From Amycolatopsis sulphurea (GTDB lineage Bacteria; Actinomycetota; Actinomycetes; Mycobacteriales; Pseudonocardiaceae), in contig NZ_PDJK01000001.1 of assembly GCF_002564045.1 (NCBI RefSeq), positions 248,001 to 312,000 of the forward strand: a DNA stretch of 64,000 nt, read 5' to 3'. Within the stretch, counting starts at the first letter, position 1; every line of letters starts with the position of its first letter. Positions 18,404 to 27,037 of the stretch are shown here, one piece after another. The notes under the pieces are model-generated. The model worked only from the letters and a program-made list of their open reading frames with translations, searched no databases and was not told where the DNA came from. The translations under genes and the position numbers were made by a program.

Positions 18404-19551
18404 ACCTCGATCCGTTCGGCACGCCCGAACGCCGGGAGCTGCGCGCGACCGTGCGCCGGTTCACGGAGAAGGAGGTGCTGCCGCACCTCGGCGAATGGGA
18501 ACGTGCCGGGGAATTGCCCCGTGAGCTGCATCGGAAAGCCGGTGCGCTGGGGTTGCTCGGTGTCGCCTTCGGCGAGGCGGTGGGCGGTGGTGGCGGCGAC
18601 TACCTCGACGCCGTCATCGTGGCCGAGGAACTGCACTACGCCGGGAGTTCCGGCGGGCTCGTCGCCTCGTTGTTCACCTGCGGGATCGCCGTGCCGCACC
18701 TCGCCGCCGCGGGCGATCCGGTGCAGATCGAACGCTGGGTGCGGCCGACGCTGGCCGGGGACAAGATCGGCGCGCTCGCGGTGACCGAACCGGACGGCGG
18801 CTCCGACGTCGCCGGTATCCGCACCACCGCGGTCCGCGAGGGCGACGAATACGTGGTCAACGGGGTCAAGACGTTCATCACCTCGGGCTGCCGCGCGGAC
18901 TTCGTGACCACAGTGGTGCGGACCGGGGAGCCCGGCGCGCACGGGATCTCGCTGCTGGTCGTGGAACGGGGCACGCCGGGGTTCACGGTTTCGCGCAGGC
19001 TGGAGAAGATGGGCTGGTCCGCTTCGGACACCGCTGATCTGTCCTATGTGGACGCGCGGGTGCCGGTGGAGAATCTGGTCGGTGCTGAGAACAGCGGGTT
19101 CGCCCAGGTGGCCACGCAGTTCGTGACCGAACGGCTGTCCCTTGCGGTCCAGGCCTATGCACACGCCCAGCGTTCGCTCGACCTGACGCTGGAATGGTGC
19201 CGGATACGGGAGACCTTCGGCCGTCCGCTGATCTCCCGGCAGCTCGTGCAGCACAAGCTCACCGAGATGGCGCGCAAGATCGACGTCGCGCGCACGTATA
19301 CCCGGCAGACGGCGATCCGGCACGTGGCCGGGGAAGAGGTCATCGCCGAAGCCTGTTTCGCCAAGAACACCGCCGTCGAAGCAGCCGAGTGGGTGGTGCA
19401 CGAAGCCGTGCAGCTGCACGGCGGGATCGGGTACCTGCGTGAGTCCGAAGTGGAACGACACTACCGGGACGTGCGGATCCTCGGCATCGGCGGTGGCACA
19501 ACCGAGATCCTCACCGGTCTGGCCGCGAAGCGACTGGGATACACCGCATGA
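18400..19551 (+). CDS. Acyl-CoA dehydrogenase
   Basis: This flavoprotein oxidises an acyl-CoA to the 2-enoyl-CoA. It has 383 residues with the three acyl-CoA dehydrogenase domains. Visible signatures are ALAVTEPDGGSDVAGI (flavin and substrate binding), RRLEKMGWSASDTADL, QRSLDLTLEWCRIRETFG and the C-terminal VQLHGGIGYLRESEVERHYRD. The catalytic-base position near IGGGTTEI lacks the usual clear Glu-Arg context, so the exact base is uncertain. The start is GTG in the overlap with the AtuA gene, with GGAGG just upstream, and the end overlaps the carboxylase beta gene. Citronellyl-CoA or another branched acyl-CoA is a likely substrate by context. Confidence 0.92.
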   Translation: MNLDPFGTPERRELRATVRRFTEKEVLPHLGEWERAGELPRELHRKAGALGLLGVAFGEAVGGGGGDYLDAVIVAEELHYAGSSGGLVASLFTCGIAVPHLAAAGDPVQIERWVRPTLAGDKIGALAVTEPDGGSDVAGIRTTAVREGDEYVVNGVKTFITSGCRADFVTTVVRTGEPGAHGISLLVVERGTPGFTVSRRLEKMGWSASDTADLSYVDARVPVENLVGAENSGFAQVATQFVTERLSLAVQAYAHAQRSLDLTLEWCRIRETFGRPLISRQLVQHKLTEMARKIDVARTYTRQTAIRHVAGEEVIAEACFAKNTAVEAAEWVVHEAVQLHGGIGYLRESEVERHYRDVRILGIGGGTTEILTGLAAKRLGYTA

Positions 19552-21149
19552 CCACCCTGAGTTCCACAGTGGACACCCGGGCGGGAGAGTTCTCCGCCAA
19601 CCGGGAGGCGATGCTGGAGAAGATCGCGGAGATCGACGCCGAGCACGCCAAAGCCGTGGCCGGTGGCGGCGAGAAGTACGTGGCGCGCCACCGCAAACGG
19701 GGCAAGCTGCTCGCCCGCGAACGGATCGAGCTGCTGTTGGACGAGGATTCGCCGTTCCTGGAGCTGTCCCCGCTGGCCGCGTGGGGATCGGACTACCGGG
19801 TGGGCGCCGGCTTGATCACCGGGATCGGGGTGGTGGAGGGCGTCGAGTGCCTGATCTCGGCCAGTGATCCCACCGTCAAGGGCGGCGCGAGCAACCCGTT
19901 GACCACGAAGAAGTCCTTCCGTGCGGCCGACATCGCCGCGCAGAACCGGCTGCCGGTGATCAACCTGGTGGAGTCCGGCGGTGCGGATCTGCCGACCCAG
20001 AAGGAGATCTTCATTCCGGGCGGCCGGATCTTCCGTGATCTCACCCGGTCCTCGGCAGCGAAGGTGCCGACCATCGCGCTGGTCTTCGGCAACTCCACCG
20101 CGGGTGGGGCGTACCTGCCCGGCATGTCGGACTACGTGGTGATGGTCAAGGAACGCGCGAAGGTGTTCCTCGGCGGCCCGCCGCTGGTGAAGATGGCCAC
20201 GGGGGAGGAGTCCGACGACGAATCCCTCGGCGGCGCGGAAATGCACGCCCGCACCTCGGGTCTCGCCGACTATCTGGCGGCCGACGAACCGGACGCGATC
20301 CGTCTCGGCCGCAGCATCGTCAAGCGGCTGAACTGGCGCAAGCAGGGACCGGCGCCGAAGAGCGGATACGCCGAGCCGCGGTTCGACGCCGAGGACCTGC
20401 TCGGCATCCTGCCCGCCGACCTGAAGATCCCGTTCGACCCGCGTGAGGTCGTCGCCCGCGTGGTGGACGGCTCCGATTTCGACGAGTTCAAGCCGCTCTA
20501 CGGGGCGAGCCTGGTGACCGGCTGGGCGAGCATCCACGGGTATCCGGTGGGCATCCTCGCCAACGCGCGCGGGGTGCTGTTCAACGAGGAGTCGCAGAAA
20601 GCCGCGCAGTTCATCCAGCTGGCCAATCAGGTCGACACCCCGCTGATCTTCCTGCACAACACCACCGGCTACATGGTCGGCAAGGAGTACGAGCAGCGCG
20701 GCATCATCAAGCACGGAGCGCTGATGATCAACGCGGTGTCCAACTCGCGCGTGCCGCACTTGTCCGTGCTGATGGGCGCTTCCTATGGTGCGGGCCATTA
20801 CGGGATGTGCGGGCGGGCCTACGATCCCCGGTTCCTGTTCGCTTGGCCGAGCGCGAAGTCCGCGGTAATGGGGCCGGCCCAGCTGGCCGGTGTCCTGTCC
20901 ATTGTGGCCAGAGCGGCCGCCGCGAGCCGGGGCCAGGACTACAGCGACGACCACGACGCGGCAATGCGCGCCATGGTGGAGAATCAGATCGAGGCGGAGT
21001 CGATGCCGATGTTCCTGTCCGGAATGCTTTACGACGACGGCATCATCGACCCGCGCGACACCCGCACGGTGCTCGGGCTCAGCCTGTCGGTTATCCACAA
21101 TGGACAAGTGAAGGGCGCTGAAGGTGGCTTCGGCGTCTTCCGGATGTAG
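19548..21149 (+). CDS. Acyl-CoA carboxylase, carboxyltransferase (beta) subunit
   Basis: This subunit transfers CO2 from carboxybiotin to an acyl-CoA. It has 533 residues and shows both crotonase-fold halves. The N-terminal half has NLVESGGADLPTQ and VFGNSTAGGAYLPGMSDY; the C-terminal half has LHNTTGYMVGKEYEQRGIIKHGA and GASYGAGHYGMCGRAYDP. These features place it with methylcrotonyl-/geranyl-CoA carboxylases rather than propionyl-CoA carboxylases. The ATG overlaps the preceding stop (ATGA). It pairs with the biotin carboxylase encoded next. Geranyl-CoA versus methylcrotonyl-CoA specificity cannot be settled here. Confidence 0.95.
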   Translation: MTTLSSTVDTRAGEFSANREAMLEKIAEIDAEHAKAVAGGGEKYVARHRKRGKLLARERIELLLDEDSPFLELSPLAAWGSDYRVGAGLITGIGVVEGVECLISASDPTVKGGASNPLTTKKSFRAADIAAQNRLPVINLVESGGADLPTQKEIFIPGGRIFRDLTRSSAAKVPTIALVFGNSTAGGAYLPGMSDYVVMVKERAKVFLGGPPLVKMATGEESDDESLGGAEMHARTSGLADYLAADEPDAIRLGRSIVKRLNWRKQGPAPKSGYAEPRFDAEDLLGILPADLKIPFDPREVVARVVDGSDFDEFKPLYGASLVTGWASIHGYPVGILANARGVLFNEESQKAAQFIQLANQVDTPLIFLHNTTGYMVGKEYEQRGIIKHGALMINAVSNSRVPHLSVLMGASYGAGHYGMCGRAYDPRFLFAWPSAKSAVMGPAQLAGVLSIVARAAAASRGQDYSDDHDAAMRAMVENQIEAESMPMFLSGMLYDDGIIDPRDTRTVLGLSLSVIHNGQVKGAEGGFGVFRM

Positions 21150-21159
21150 GGGTGCCGCT

Positions 21160-23112
21160 GTGATCCAGAACCTGCTGGTCGCCAACCGGGGCGAGATCGC
21201 GCGCCGGGTGTTCCGCACCTGCCGGACGGCTGGAATCGGTACCGTCGCGGTGTTCTCCGACGCGGACGCGGACGCACCGCACGTGCGCGACGCCGACGTC
21301 GCGGTGCGGTTGCCCGGTGCCGCGCCCGCCGAGACCTACCTGCGTGCGGACCTGCTCGTGAAAGCCGCGGCGCACGCGGGCGCCGACGCCGTGCACCCGG
21401 GATACGGTTTTCTGTCCGAGAATGCCGCGTTCGCGCAGGCGGTGCTCGACGCCGGGCTGACCTGGATCGGTCCGCCGCCCGCCGCGATCGCGGCCATGGG
21501 CTCCAAAGTGGAGTCGAAACGGCTGATGGCCGCGGCCGGCGTGCCGGTACTGTCCGAATTGGACCCGGACGAGGTCACCGAGGACGATCTGCCGCTGCTG
21601 GTCAAGGCGTCCGCCGGGGGCGGCGGGCGCGGGATGCGCGTGGTGCGCGAGCCGGCGGAGCTGGCCGAGGCGGTACGGAGCGCGCGGGCCGAAGCAGGGT
21701 CGGCGTTCGGCGACCCCACGGTGTTCTGCGAGCGTTATCTGGAGACCGGGCGGCATATCGAGGTGCAGGTGCTCGCCGACACCCACGGCACGGTCTGGGC
21801 GGTGGGCGAGCGGGAATGTTCGCTCCAGCGGCGGCACCAGAAGGTGGTCGAGGAGGCGCCTTCCCCGTTCGTCGGGCCGCAGTTGCGGGCCGCGTTGTTC
21901 GATGCGGCCCGGAAAGCGGCGCAAGCGATCGAGTACACCGGTGCGGGCACGGTGGAATTCCTCGCCGCGCCCGACGGCCGGTTCTACTTCCTGGAGATGA
22001 ACACCCGGCTTCAGGTGGAGCACCCGGTCACCGAGAACGTCACCGGCCTGGACCTGGTGGGATTGCAGCTGTCCATTGCAGACGGTGCGCGCCTCGATCC
22101 GGAACCGCCGTTGGCACAGGGACATTCCATTGAGGTCCGGTTGTACGCCGAGGACCCGGCCGCGGACTGGCAGCCGCAGAGCGGCACGCTGCACGCGTTC
22201 GACGTGCCCGATGTGGACCGTCGCTTCACCTACGGTGCGGGCCTGCGCCTGGATTCCGGTGTGGAGCCGGGCTCGGTGGTCAGCGTGCACTACGATCCGA
22301 TGCTGGCCAAAGTGATCTCCTGGGCGCCGACCCGGATCGAGGCTGCCCGCCGTCTGGCCGCCGCGCTCGCGGGCGCCCGGATCCACGGTGTGGTGACCAA
22401 TCGTGATCTGCTCGTCCGAGTCCTGCGGCACGAAGCTTTTCTGGCCGGTGACACCGATACGGCCTTCTTCGATCGGCACGGACTGGACACGCTGGCGCGC
22501 CCATTGGCCACAATGGACGCTCAGCGGTTGTCCGCATTGGCCGCGGCTCTCGCTGACGCTGCAGCGAACCGCGCGTCGGCGACCGTGTTGCGCGGGCTGC
22601 CCTCCGGCTGGCGCAACGTGCGGTCCGCTCCGCAACGCAAATCCTTCAGCGTCGGGGGGAATCGGTACGAGGTCGCCTATTCCTTGGCTCGGGACGGATT
22701 GCGAGCCGAGGGATACGAGGACGTGACGCTCGTGTCCGCTGAGCCGGAGCGAGTGGTACTGGATGTTTCCGGAATCCGCCGGGCGTTCACTGTGCGAAGG
22801 TGGTCCGATCAGTCCTATGTAGACTCTGCGTTGGGTTCGGTGACGCTGACCGGGCAGCCGAGGTTCGCCGATCCGGACGCGGCGCCGGCCGCGGGCTCAC
22901 TGGTGGCGCCGATGCCGGGCACGGTGGTGCGGCTCGCGGTGGCCGCCGGTGACGTCGTGGCGGCGGGGGATCCGTTGCTGTGGCTCGAAGCGATGAAGAT
23001 GGAACACCGGATCTCGGCACCGGCGGACGGTGTGGTCACCGCGCTCCCCGTCGAAGTCGGGCAGCAGGTCGAAGTCGGCGCAGTGCTGGCAGTGGTGGGT
23101 GAACGAGCATGA
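21160..23112 (+). CDS. Acyl-CoA carboxylase alpha subunit (biotin carboxylase plus biotin carrier)
   Basis: This 650-residue subunit carboxylates its own biotin using ATP and bicarbonate. Residues 1-450 are the biotin carboxylase (LLVANRGEIARRV, HPGYGFLSENA, KASAGGGGRGMR, FLEMNTRLQVEHPVTE). A linker domain follows, and the last 75 residues are a biotinyl domain with the modified Lys in WLEAMKMEH. GTG at 21160 starts the conserved IQNLLVANRGE and has AGGGGT upstream; an in-frame ATG at 21124 lies inside the beta gene and is less likely. It works with the beta subunit encoded directly upstream and overlaps the next gene by 4 bp. Confidence 0.95.
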   Translation: MIQNLLVANRGEIARRVFRTCRTAGIGTVAVFSDADADAPHVRDADVAVRLPGAAPAETYLRADLLVKAAAHAGADAVHPGYGFLSENAAFAQAVLDAGLTWIGPPPAAIAAMGSKVESKRLMAAAGVPVLSELDPDEVTEDDLPLLVKASAGGGGRGMRVVREPAELAEAVRSARAEAGSAFGDPTVFCERYLETGRHIEVQVLADTHGTVWAVGERECSLQRRHQKVVEEAPSPFVGPQLRAALFDAARKAAQAIEYTGAGTVEFLAAPDGRFYFLEMNTRLQVEHPVTENVTGLDLVGLQLSIADGARLDPEPPLAQGHSIEVRLYAEDPAADWQPQSGTLHAFDVPDVDRRFTYGAGLRLDSGVEPGSVVSVHYDPMLAKVISWAPTRIEAARRLAAALAGARIHGVVTNRDLLVRVLRHEAFLAGDTDTAFFDRHGLDTLARPLATMDAQRLSALAAALADAAANRASATVLRGLPSGWRNVRSAPQRKSFSVGGNRYEVAYSLARDGLRAEGYEDVTLVSAEPERVVLDVSGIRRAFTVRRWSDQSYVDSALGSVTLTGQPRFADPDAAPAAGSLVAPMPGTVVRLAVAAGDVVAAGDPLLWLEAMKMEHRISAPADGVVTALPVEVGQQVEVGAVLAVVGERA

Positions 23113-24275
23113 ACGCGATGAATTTCGTGGAGCCCGAGGAACGCGTGGCGCTGCGCGAAGCGGTCGCCGGCCTGGCCGGCAAGTACGGGCACGAGTACTA
23201 CGCCGGGAAAGCGCGGGCGGGTGAGAAGACCGACGAGCTGTGGGCCGAGGCCGGGCGGCTCGGCTACCTCGGGGTGAACCTGCCCGAGGAGTACGGCGGT
23301 GGCGGCGCCGGCATCGCCGATCTCGCCGCAGTGCTGGAGGAGTTCGCCGCCGCGGGCACCCCGATGCTGCTGATGGTCGTCTCCCCGGCCATCGTCGGCA
23401 CCGTCCTGTCCCGGTTCGGCACGGCCGCGCAGAAGCGGCAATGGCTGCCCGGACTGGCTGACGGCAGCAGGAAAATCGTCTTCGCGATCACCGAACCGGA
23501 CGCCGGCTCCAATTCCCACCGCATCACCACCACCGCCCGCCGCGACGGCGGCGACTGGCTGCTGACCGGCCGGAAGATCTACATCTCCGGCGTCGACGAA
23601 GCGGACGCCGTGCTCGTGGTCGGCCGCACCGAGGACGCGAAGACCGGACGGCTCAAGCCCGCGCTCTACCTCGTGCCCACCGACGCGCCGGGGTTCGAGG
23701 CCCGCCGGATCGCGATGGACATCGTCGCCCCGGAAGACCAGTTCGCGCTGTTCCTCGACGACGTCCGGCTCCCCGCCGAAGCGCTGGTGGGGGAGCAGGA
23801 CGCGGCGATCGCGCAGCTGTTCGCCGGCCTCAACCCGGAACGCATCATGGGCGCCTCGTTCTCCCTCGGCCTCGCCCGCTACGCGCTGGGCAAGGCGGTC
23901 GGCTACGCGAACGAACGCGAGGTCTGGGGCACGCCGATCGGCGCGCATCAGGGACTGGCGCACCCGCTGGCCGAGGTGAAGATCGAGCTGGAACTGGCGC
24001 GGCTGATGACCCAGAAGGCTGCCTCGCTCTACGACGCCGGCGACGACCTCGGCGCCGGCGAAGCGGCCAACATGGCCAAATACGCCGCCGCCGAGGCCGC
24101 CATCCACGCGGTCGACCAGGCCGTGCAGACGCATGGCGGCCACGGCCTTGCCACCGAATACGGCCTCGGCAGCCTGGTCACCGCCGTCCGGCTGGGCCGG
24201 ATCGCCCCGATCAGCCGGGAAATGGTGCTCAACTTCGTCGGGCAGCACAGCCTCGGGCTGCCGAAGTCCTACTGA
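23109..24275 (+). CDS. Acyl-CoA dehydrogenase
   Basis: This is a second acyl-CoA dehydrogenase in the operon, 388 residues, begun at the ATG of an ATGA overlap. Signatures are FAITEPDAGSNSHRI, the flavin-binding region around ISGVDEADAVLVVGR, the arm RYALGKAVGYANEREVWG, and the C-terminal VQTHGGHGLATEYG and LVTAVRLGRIAPISREM. It shares only the general fold with the enzyme at 18400, so the two probably act on different intermediates. It closes the coupled gene series, and a repeat-filled region follows. Confidence 0.92.
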   Translation: MNAMNFVEPEERVALREAVAGLAGKYGHEYYAGKARAGEKTDELWAEAGRLGYLGVNLPEEYGGGGAGIADLAAVLEEFAAAGTPMLLMVVSPAIVGTVLSRFGTAAQKRQWLPGLADGSRKIVFAITEPDAGSNSHRITTTARRDGGDWLLTGRKIYISGVDEADAVLVVGRTEDAKTGRLKPALYLVPTDAPGFEARRIAMDIVAPEDQFALFLDDVRLPAEALVGEQDAAIAQLFAGLNPERIMGASFSLGLARYALGKAVGYANEREVWGTPIGAHQGLAHPLAEVKIELELARLMTQKAASLYDAGDDLGAGEAANMAKYAAAEAAIHAVDQAVQTHGGHGLATEYGLGSLVTAVRLGRIAPISREMVLNFVGQHSLGLPKSY

Positions 24276-24324
24276 GCCGGCGGTGGGGTCGATGCGGCGT
24301 CGGGTGGCGTCTTGGTCCGGATCG

Positions 24325-24745
24325 GTGCGGGGTTGTTCGATGGTGGGTGGGGTGGTGTCGGTGGGGCGGCGGCTGGTTCGGGTTGGGTCGAGGGCTGGTT
24401 CGGTGAGTTGCCGGGTGGTGCGCAGGTGTGAGCCGGTGCGGGGTGGTCCGGCGCTGGGCGGGGTGGTGTCGGAGGTGCGGCGGCTGGTTCGGGTTCGGCC
24501 GAGGGCTGGTTTGATGAGTTGCCCGGTGCTGCCCCGGCTCGGGCGGGTGCGGGGTCGTTCGGTGGTGGGTGGGGTGGTGTCGCCGGGGTGGTGGCCGGTT
24601 CTGTCCGGGCCGATGGCTGGATCGGTAAGGCGCTCGACAGGGGTTTGGCTTGGGTTGGTGCAGGGCTGTTCGGTGGCGGTAGGTGGGGTGGCGGCTGGTT
24701 CGGGGTTGGGCCGAGGGCCGGCTCGGTGAGGTGCTGGGTGCTGCC
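24325..24745. repeat. 111-bp imperfect tandem repeat, three full copies and one partial
   Basis: Units start at 24325, 24436, 24547 and 24658, exactly 111 bp apart, each opening GTGCGGGG or GTGCAGGG and containing GGCTGGTTCGGGTT-like and CCGAGGGCTGG-like blocks. The last copy is shortened by an internal deletion. The 111-bp period is 37 codons; both strands stay open for long stretches but give only Pro/Ala- or Val/Gly/Arg-rich peptides. It fills most of the 740-bp gap between the operon and the TetR gene, and I see no other feature there. Confidence 0.85.
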
Positions 24746-25014
24746 GTGGCGGGGCGTGGATGCGCGTCGTGGGGGGCCGGCTGTGGATGTGGGTGTCGGG
24801 CCACGAGTGATCCCCGCATACGCGCGGCCGGGTGCACTCGCTGGTTCGGTGGTCAGTCTTTCGTCGCGCTGTCCGTCTGGGGGTGCCATCCGTCCCCGGG
24901 CACCGGCTGCCGCGCGCTCAATCCTCGGGCCAGGGTCAGTACGGCCCGGCCGATCGATGTTGGCAAGGAGCCGTCCATGCACACCGTCCCCACGACCGTT
25001 CCCGGGTGGTCCTG

Positions 25015-25620
25015 ATGCTTCGTGAGCCGCAGCAGGAGCGGAGCCGGACCACGCGACGGCGGTTGATCGAAGCGGCCATGGACTGCTTCAGCGAACAGGG
25101 CTGGCACGGGGTGACCGTCGCGGTGATCGCGGAGCGGGCGGGGGTCTCCCGGGGTGCCGCGCAGCATCACTTCCCCACGCGTGAGGCGCTGGTCATCGCG
25201 GCCGTCGACCTGCTCGGCGAGGCGCAGCTGGACGAGCTGCGCACGCGGGCGGCGGGGCTGCCGGTCGGGCCGTCGCGGATCGAGCGGGTGGTCGAGATGG
25301 TGCTGAACCTCTACACCGGCCCGATGTTCCGGGCCGCGCTGCAGCTGTGGGCGATGGCGGCCACCGACGAGCAGTTGCGGGCGGCGCTCGTGCCGCTGGA
25401 AGCGCGGGTGGGGCGGGAAGCGCACCGGGTGACGGTCGGGCTGCTCGGCGTGGACGAGACCCGCGACGGTGTGCGGGAGCTGGTACAGGCCACGCTCGAC
25501 CTCGCCCGCGGGCTCGGCCTGGCCAACCTGCTGACCGACGACACCCGCCGCCGCCGGCAGATCGTCCGGGAATGGGCGGCCACCCTGGAGACCCGGCTGG
25601 GCGGAATCGGGGCGCCTTGA
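25015..25620 (+). CDS. TetR family transcriptional regulator
   Basis: The 201-residue protein has a standard N-terminal TetR helix-turn-helix (RRRLIEAAMDCFSEQGWHG...VIAERAGVSRGAAQHHFPTREAL) and an all-helical ligand domain. The ATG at 25015 gives the normal short arm before the first helix. It lies downstream of the acyl-CoA operon on the same strand, separated by the repeat array. TetR proteins often control such operons (AtuR in Pseudomonas), but no operator shared with the operon start is evident, so its target is open. Confidence 0.9.
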   Translation: MLREPQQERSRTTRRRLIEAAMDCFSEQGWHGVTVAVIAERAGVSRGAAQHHFPTREALVIAAVDLLGEAQLDELRTRAAGLPVGPSRIERVVEMVLNLYTGPMFRAALQLWAMAATDEQLRAALVPLEARVGREAHRVTVGLLGVDETRDGVRELVQATLDLARGLGLANLLTDDTRRRRQIVREWAATLETRLGGIGAP

Positions 25621-25640
25621 CCACTGTGCGAAGGGCAAGG

Positions 25641-25660
25641 GTTACAGTGTGGTTGGTAAC
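25641..25660. promoter_or_regulatory. Dyad GTTAC-N10-GTAAC before the small CDS at 25723
   Basis: Inverted GTTAC and GTAAC half-sites lie about 63-82 bp before the GTG start of the next gene, followed by an AT-rich stretch (GATAACATAG) suited to a -10 region. It may be an operator used by the TetR protein encoded immediately upstream. Confidence 0.35.
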
Positions 25661-25722
25661 ACATTCGGCCCAATGTCCGATAACATAGAGTAAATAGCTT
25701 GCTCAGGAAGAAGGCGATTCAG

Positions 25723-25998
25723 GTGCCCGGTCAGGAAGAGGCCCCCGTCGAGCTGTCCCATCGCGCGATGGCCATGCTCAAGGCCGTCGCGCAGCAGCGG
25801 GCCCAAATGTCCACCAGCTGCGAGCCCGACCTCTTCATCGACGGTTTCGCTTGCTGCGACCAGATGACCGCGCATGCCCTCGCCCGCGGCGGCTACGTCC
25901 GCCCGGCGGCCGGCGCCACCACGGCCGCGCCCGGCCTGGTTGTCGCCGAGCTGACCGAAGCGGGTGTCGCCGCGCTGTCGGTCACGGTCGCCGCCTGA
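25723..25998 (+). CDS. Small Cys-containing protein of unknown function
   Basis: I do not recognise the family. The GTG at 25723 is preceded by AGGAAGAAGG at good spacing and gives 91 residues; an upstream TTG at 25699 would add eight. The protein is soluble, with helical LSHRAMAMLKAVAQQRAQM followed by SCEPDLFIDGFACCDQMTAHALA, in which three cysteines could bind a metal or form a redox centre. High GC at third positions supports real coding. Confidence 0.6.
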   Translation: MPGQEEAPVELSHRAMAMLKAVAQQRAQMSTSCEPDLFIDGFACCDQMTAHALARGGYVRPAAGATTAAPGLVVAELTEAGVAALSVTVAA

Positions 25999-26075
25999 TC
26001 AGCTTACTATTCCTGGACTCACCCGTTTGGGCTATCAAGTGCACTGTGGGTGACGCTTGACCGGGTGGGATCTTT

Positions 26076-26101
26076 CCGGGTGACAGGCGCCTGCCACCCG
26101 G
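26076..26101. repeat. 26-bp near-perfect palindrome after the small CDS
   Basis: Arms CCGGGTG and CACCCGG surround CAGGCGCCTG, itself a palindrome. It lies 78 bp after the stop of the small gene and could act as a terminator hairpin. The rest of 25999-26342 holds no gene I can support. Confidence 0.6.
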
Positions 26102-26342
26102 TGGACTTCAGCCCTGATAGCCGGCTGCGTTCTTGGTGGACACGCCCTGCTCCTCGTCGGTGTCACCGCAGCTTCCGGGCCGCCCAGAGTGCGTGTCCGA
26201 GGTGGTGGCTGCGCGTACAGCCCCGGATCACGGCGGAACCGACGATCTCGCCCGCTCGTGTCGATCGACGGGCAGCCCGCTGCGCCGGTGGACCGCCGCG
26301 TCGTCCTCGCTGGAGGGTGGCGGACTGTCCATTGTGGACTTG

Positions 26343-26392
26343 ACCGCCACCGCCACCGCCACCGCCACCGCCACCGCCACCGCCACCGCCAC
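26343..26392. repeat. Hexanucleotide tandem repeat (ACCGCC), about 8 copies
   Basis: An unbroken run of ACCGCC units spans 50 bp, with one imperfect related unit further on. It lies in a non-coding gap and would encode Thr-Ala or Pro-Pro/Ser-type runs if translated. Such tracts are prone to slippage. Confidence 0.95.
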
Positions 26393-26434
26393 TGTCGCGG
26401 CTGTCGCCACCGCTGTCGCGGCTAGAAGAAGGCT

Positions 26435-26481
26435 GTGAAGGGTCCCTTCACGGAATCAGAGACCGTGAAGGGCCCCTTCAC
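26435..26481. repeat. Diverged palindrome overlapping the deaminase stop codon
   Basis: Arms GTGAAGGGTCCCTTCAC and GTGAAGGGCCCCTTCAC surround a centre with several mismatches (GGAATCAGAGACC). This is the most diverged full copy of the family. Its outer end supplies the TGA stop of the deaminase gene on the minus strand. Confidence 0.85.
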
Positions 26482-26948
26482 GGACTTTCGTCCGGCGCGG
26501 GAGGCTCGCCGATGTCCTCCGCCCACAGGTCCGGCCGTTGCCGGATGAACGCCGTCATCAAGGCCGTGCAGGCGGGATCGTCGAGCAGGTCGACGTGCAC
26601 GCCGTGGGCGGCCAGCCAGGAGTGGCCGCCGGTGAAGGTGCGGGATTCGCCGATCACCAGGTGCGGGATGCCGAACTGGCGGACCAGGCCACTGCAGTAC
26701 CAGCACGGCGACAGGGTGGTCACCATGATCGTGTCGCGGTAGTGCGGGCGGCGGCCGGCGTTGCGGAACGCGGCGGTTTCGGCGTGCAGGGACGGATCGC
26801 CGTCCTGGACGCGGCGGTTGTGGCCGCGGCCGAGCAGGTGGCCGTCGCGGTCGAAGAGGGCGGCGCCGATCGGGACGCCGCCCTCCGCTCGGCCCAGTTC
26901 GGCCTCATCGCGGGCGACGGCGAGCAGCTGGTGCGGGTCGATCGGCAT
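26478..26948 (-). CDS. Cytosine-deaminase-like nucleoside/base deaminase
   Basis: This zinc hydrolase of the cytidine deaminase fold has 156 residues. The zinc site is complete: HAET (His ligand and catalytic Glu) and SPCWYC (two Cys ligands). The C-terminal part (GIPHLVIGESRTF, IRQRPDLWAEDIGE) closely parallels yeast cytosine deaminase Fcy1, so conversion of cytosine to uracil is the best guess; guanine or another base is possible. It is a single gene, and its last codons and stop run into the palindromic repeat at 26435-26481. Confidence 0.85.
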   Translation of the reverse strand: MPIDPHQLLAVARDEAELGRAEGGVPIGAALFDRDGHLLGRGHNRRVQDGDPSLHAETAAFRNAGRRPHYRDTIMVTTLSPCWYCSGLVRQFGIPHLVIGESRTFTGGHSWLAAHGVHVDLLDDPACTALMTAFIRQRPDLWAEDIGEPPAPDESP

Positions 26949-27037
26949 GCGTCACTGTCCCGGGTCGGCACCGCGGTCGGCAACCCCAGCGGGATCGAGG
27001 ACCGGGGATGTCCGCATTCTCTGGCAGAGTGCTCGGC

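Noticed and set aside
24269..24982. A 237-codon Pro/Ala-rich repeat protein on the minus strand
   Set aside because: It is created by the 111-bp tandem repeat, lacks a ribosome site and would overlap the TetR promoter; kept only as a finding about the repeat.
26133..26438. A 101-codon frame ending in Thr-Ala repeats
   Set aside because: It depends on the ACCGCC microsatellite and has no start signal or domain.
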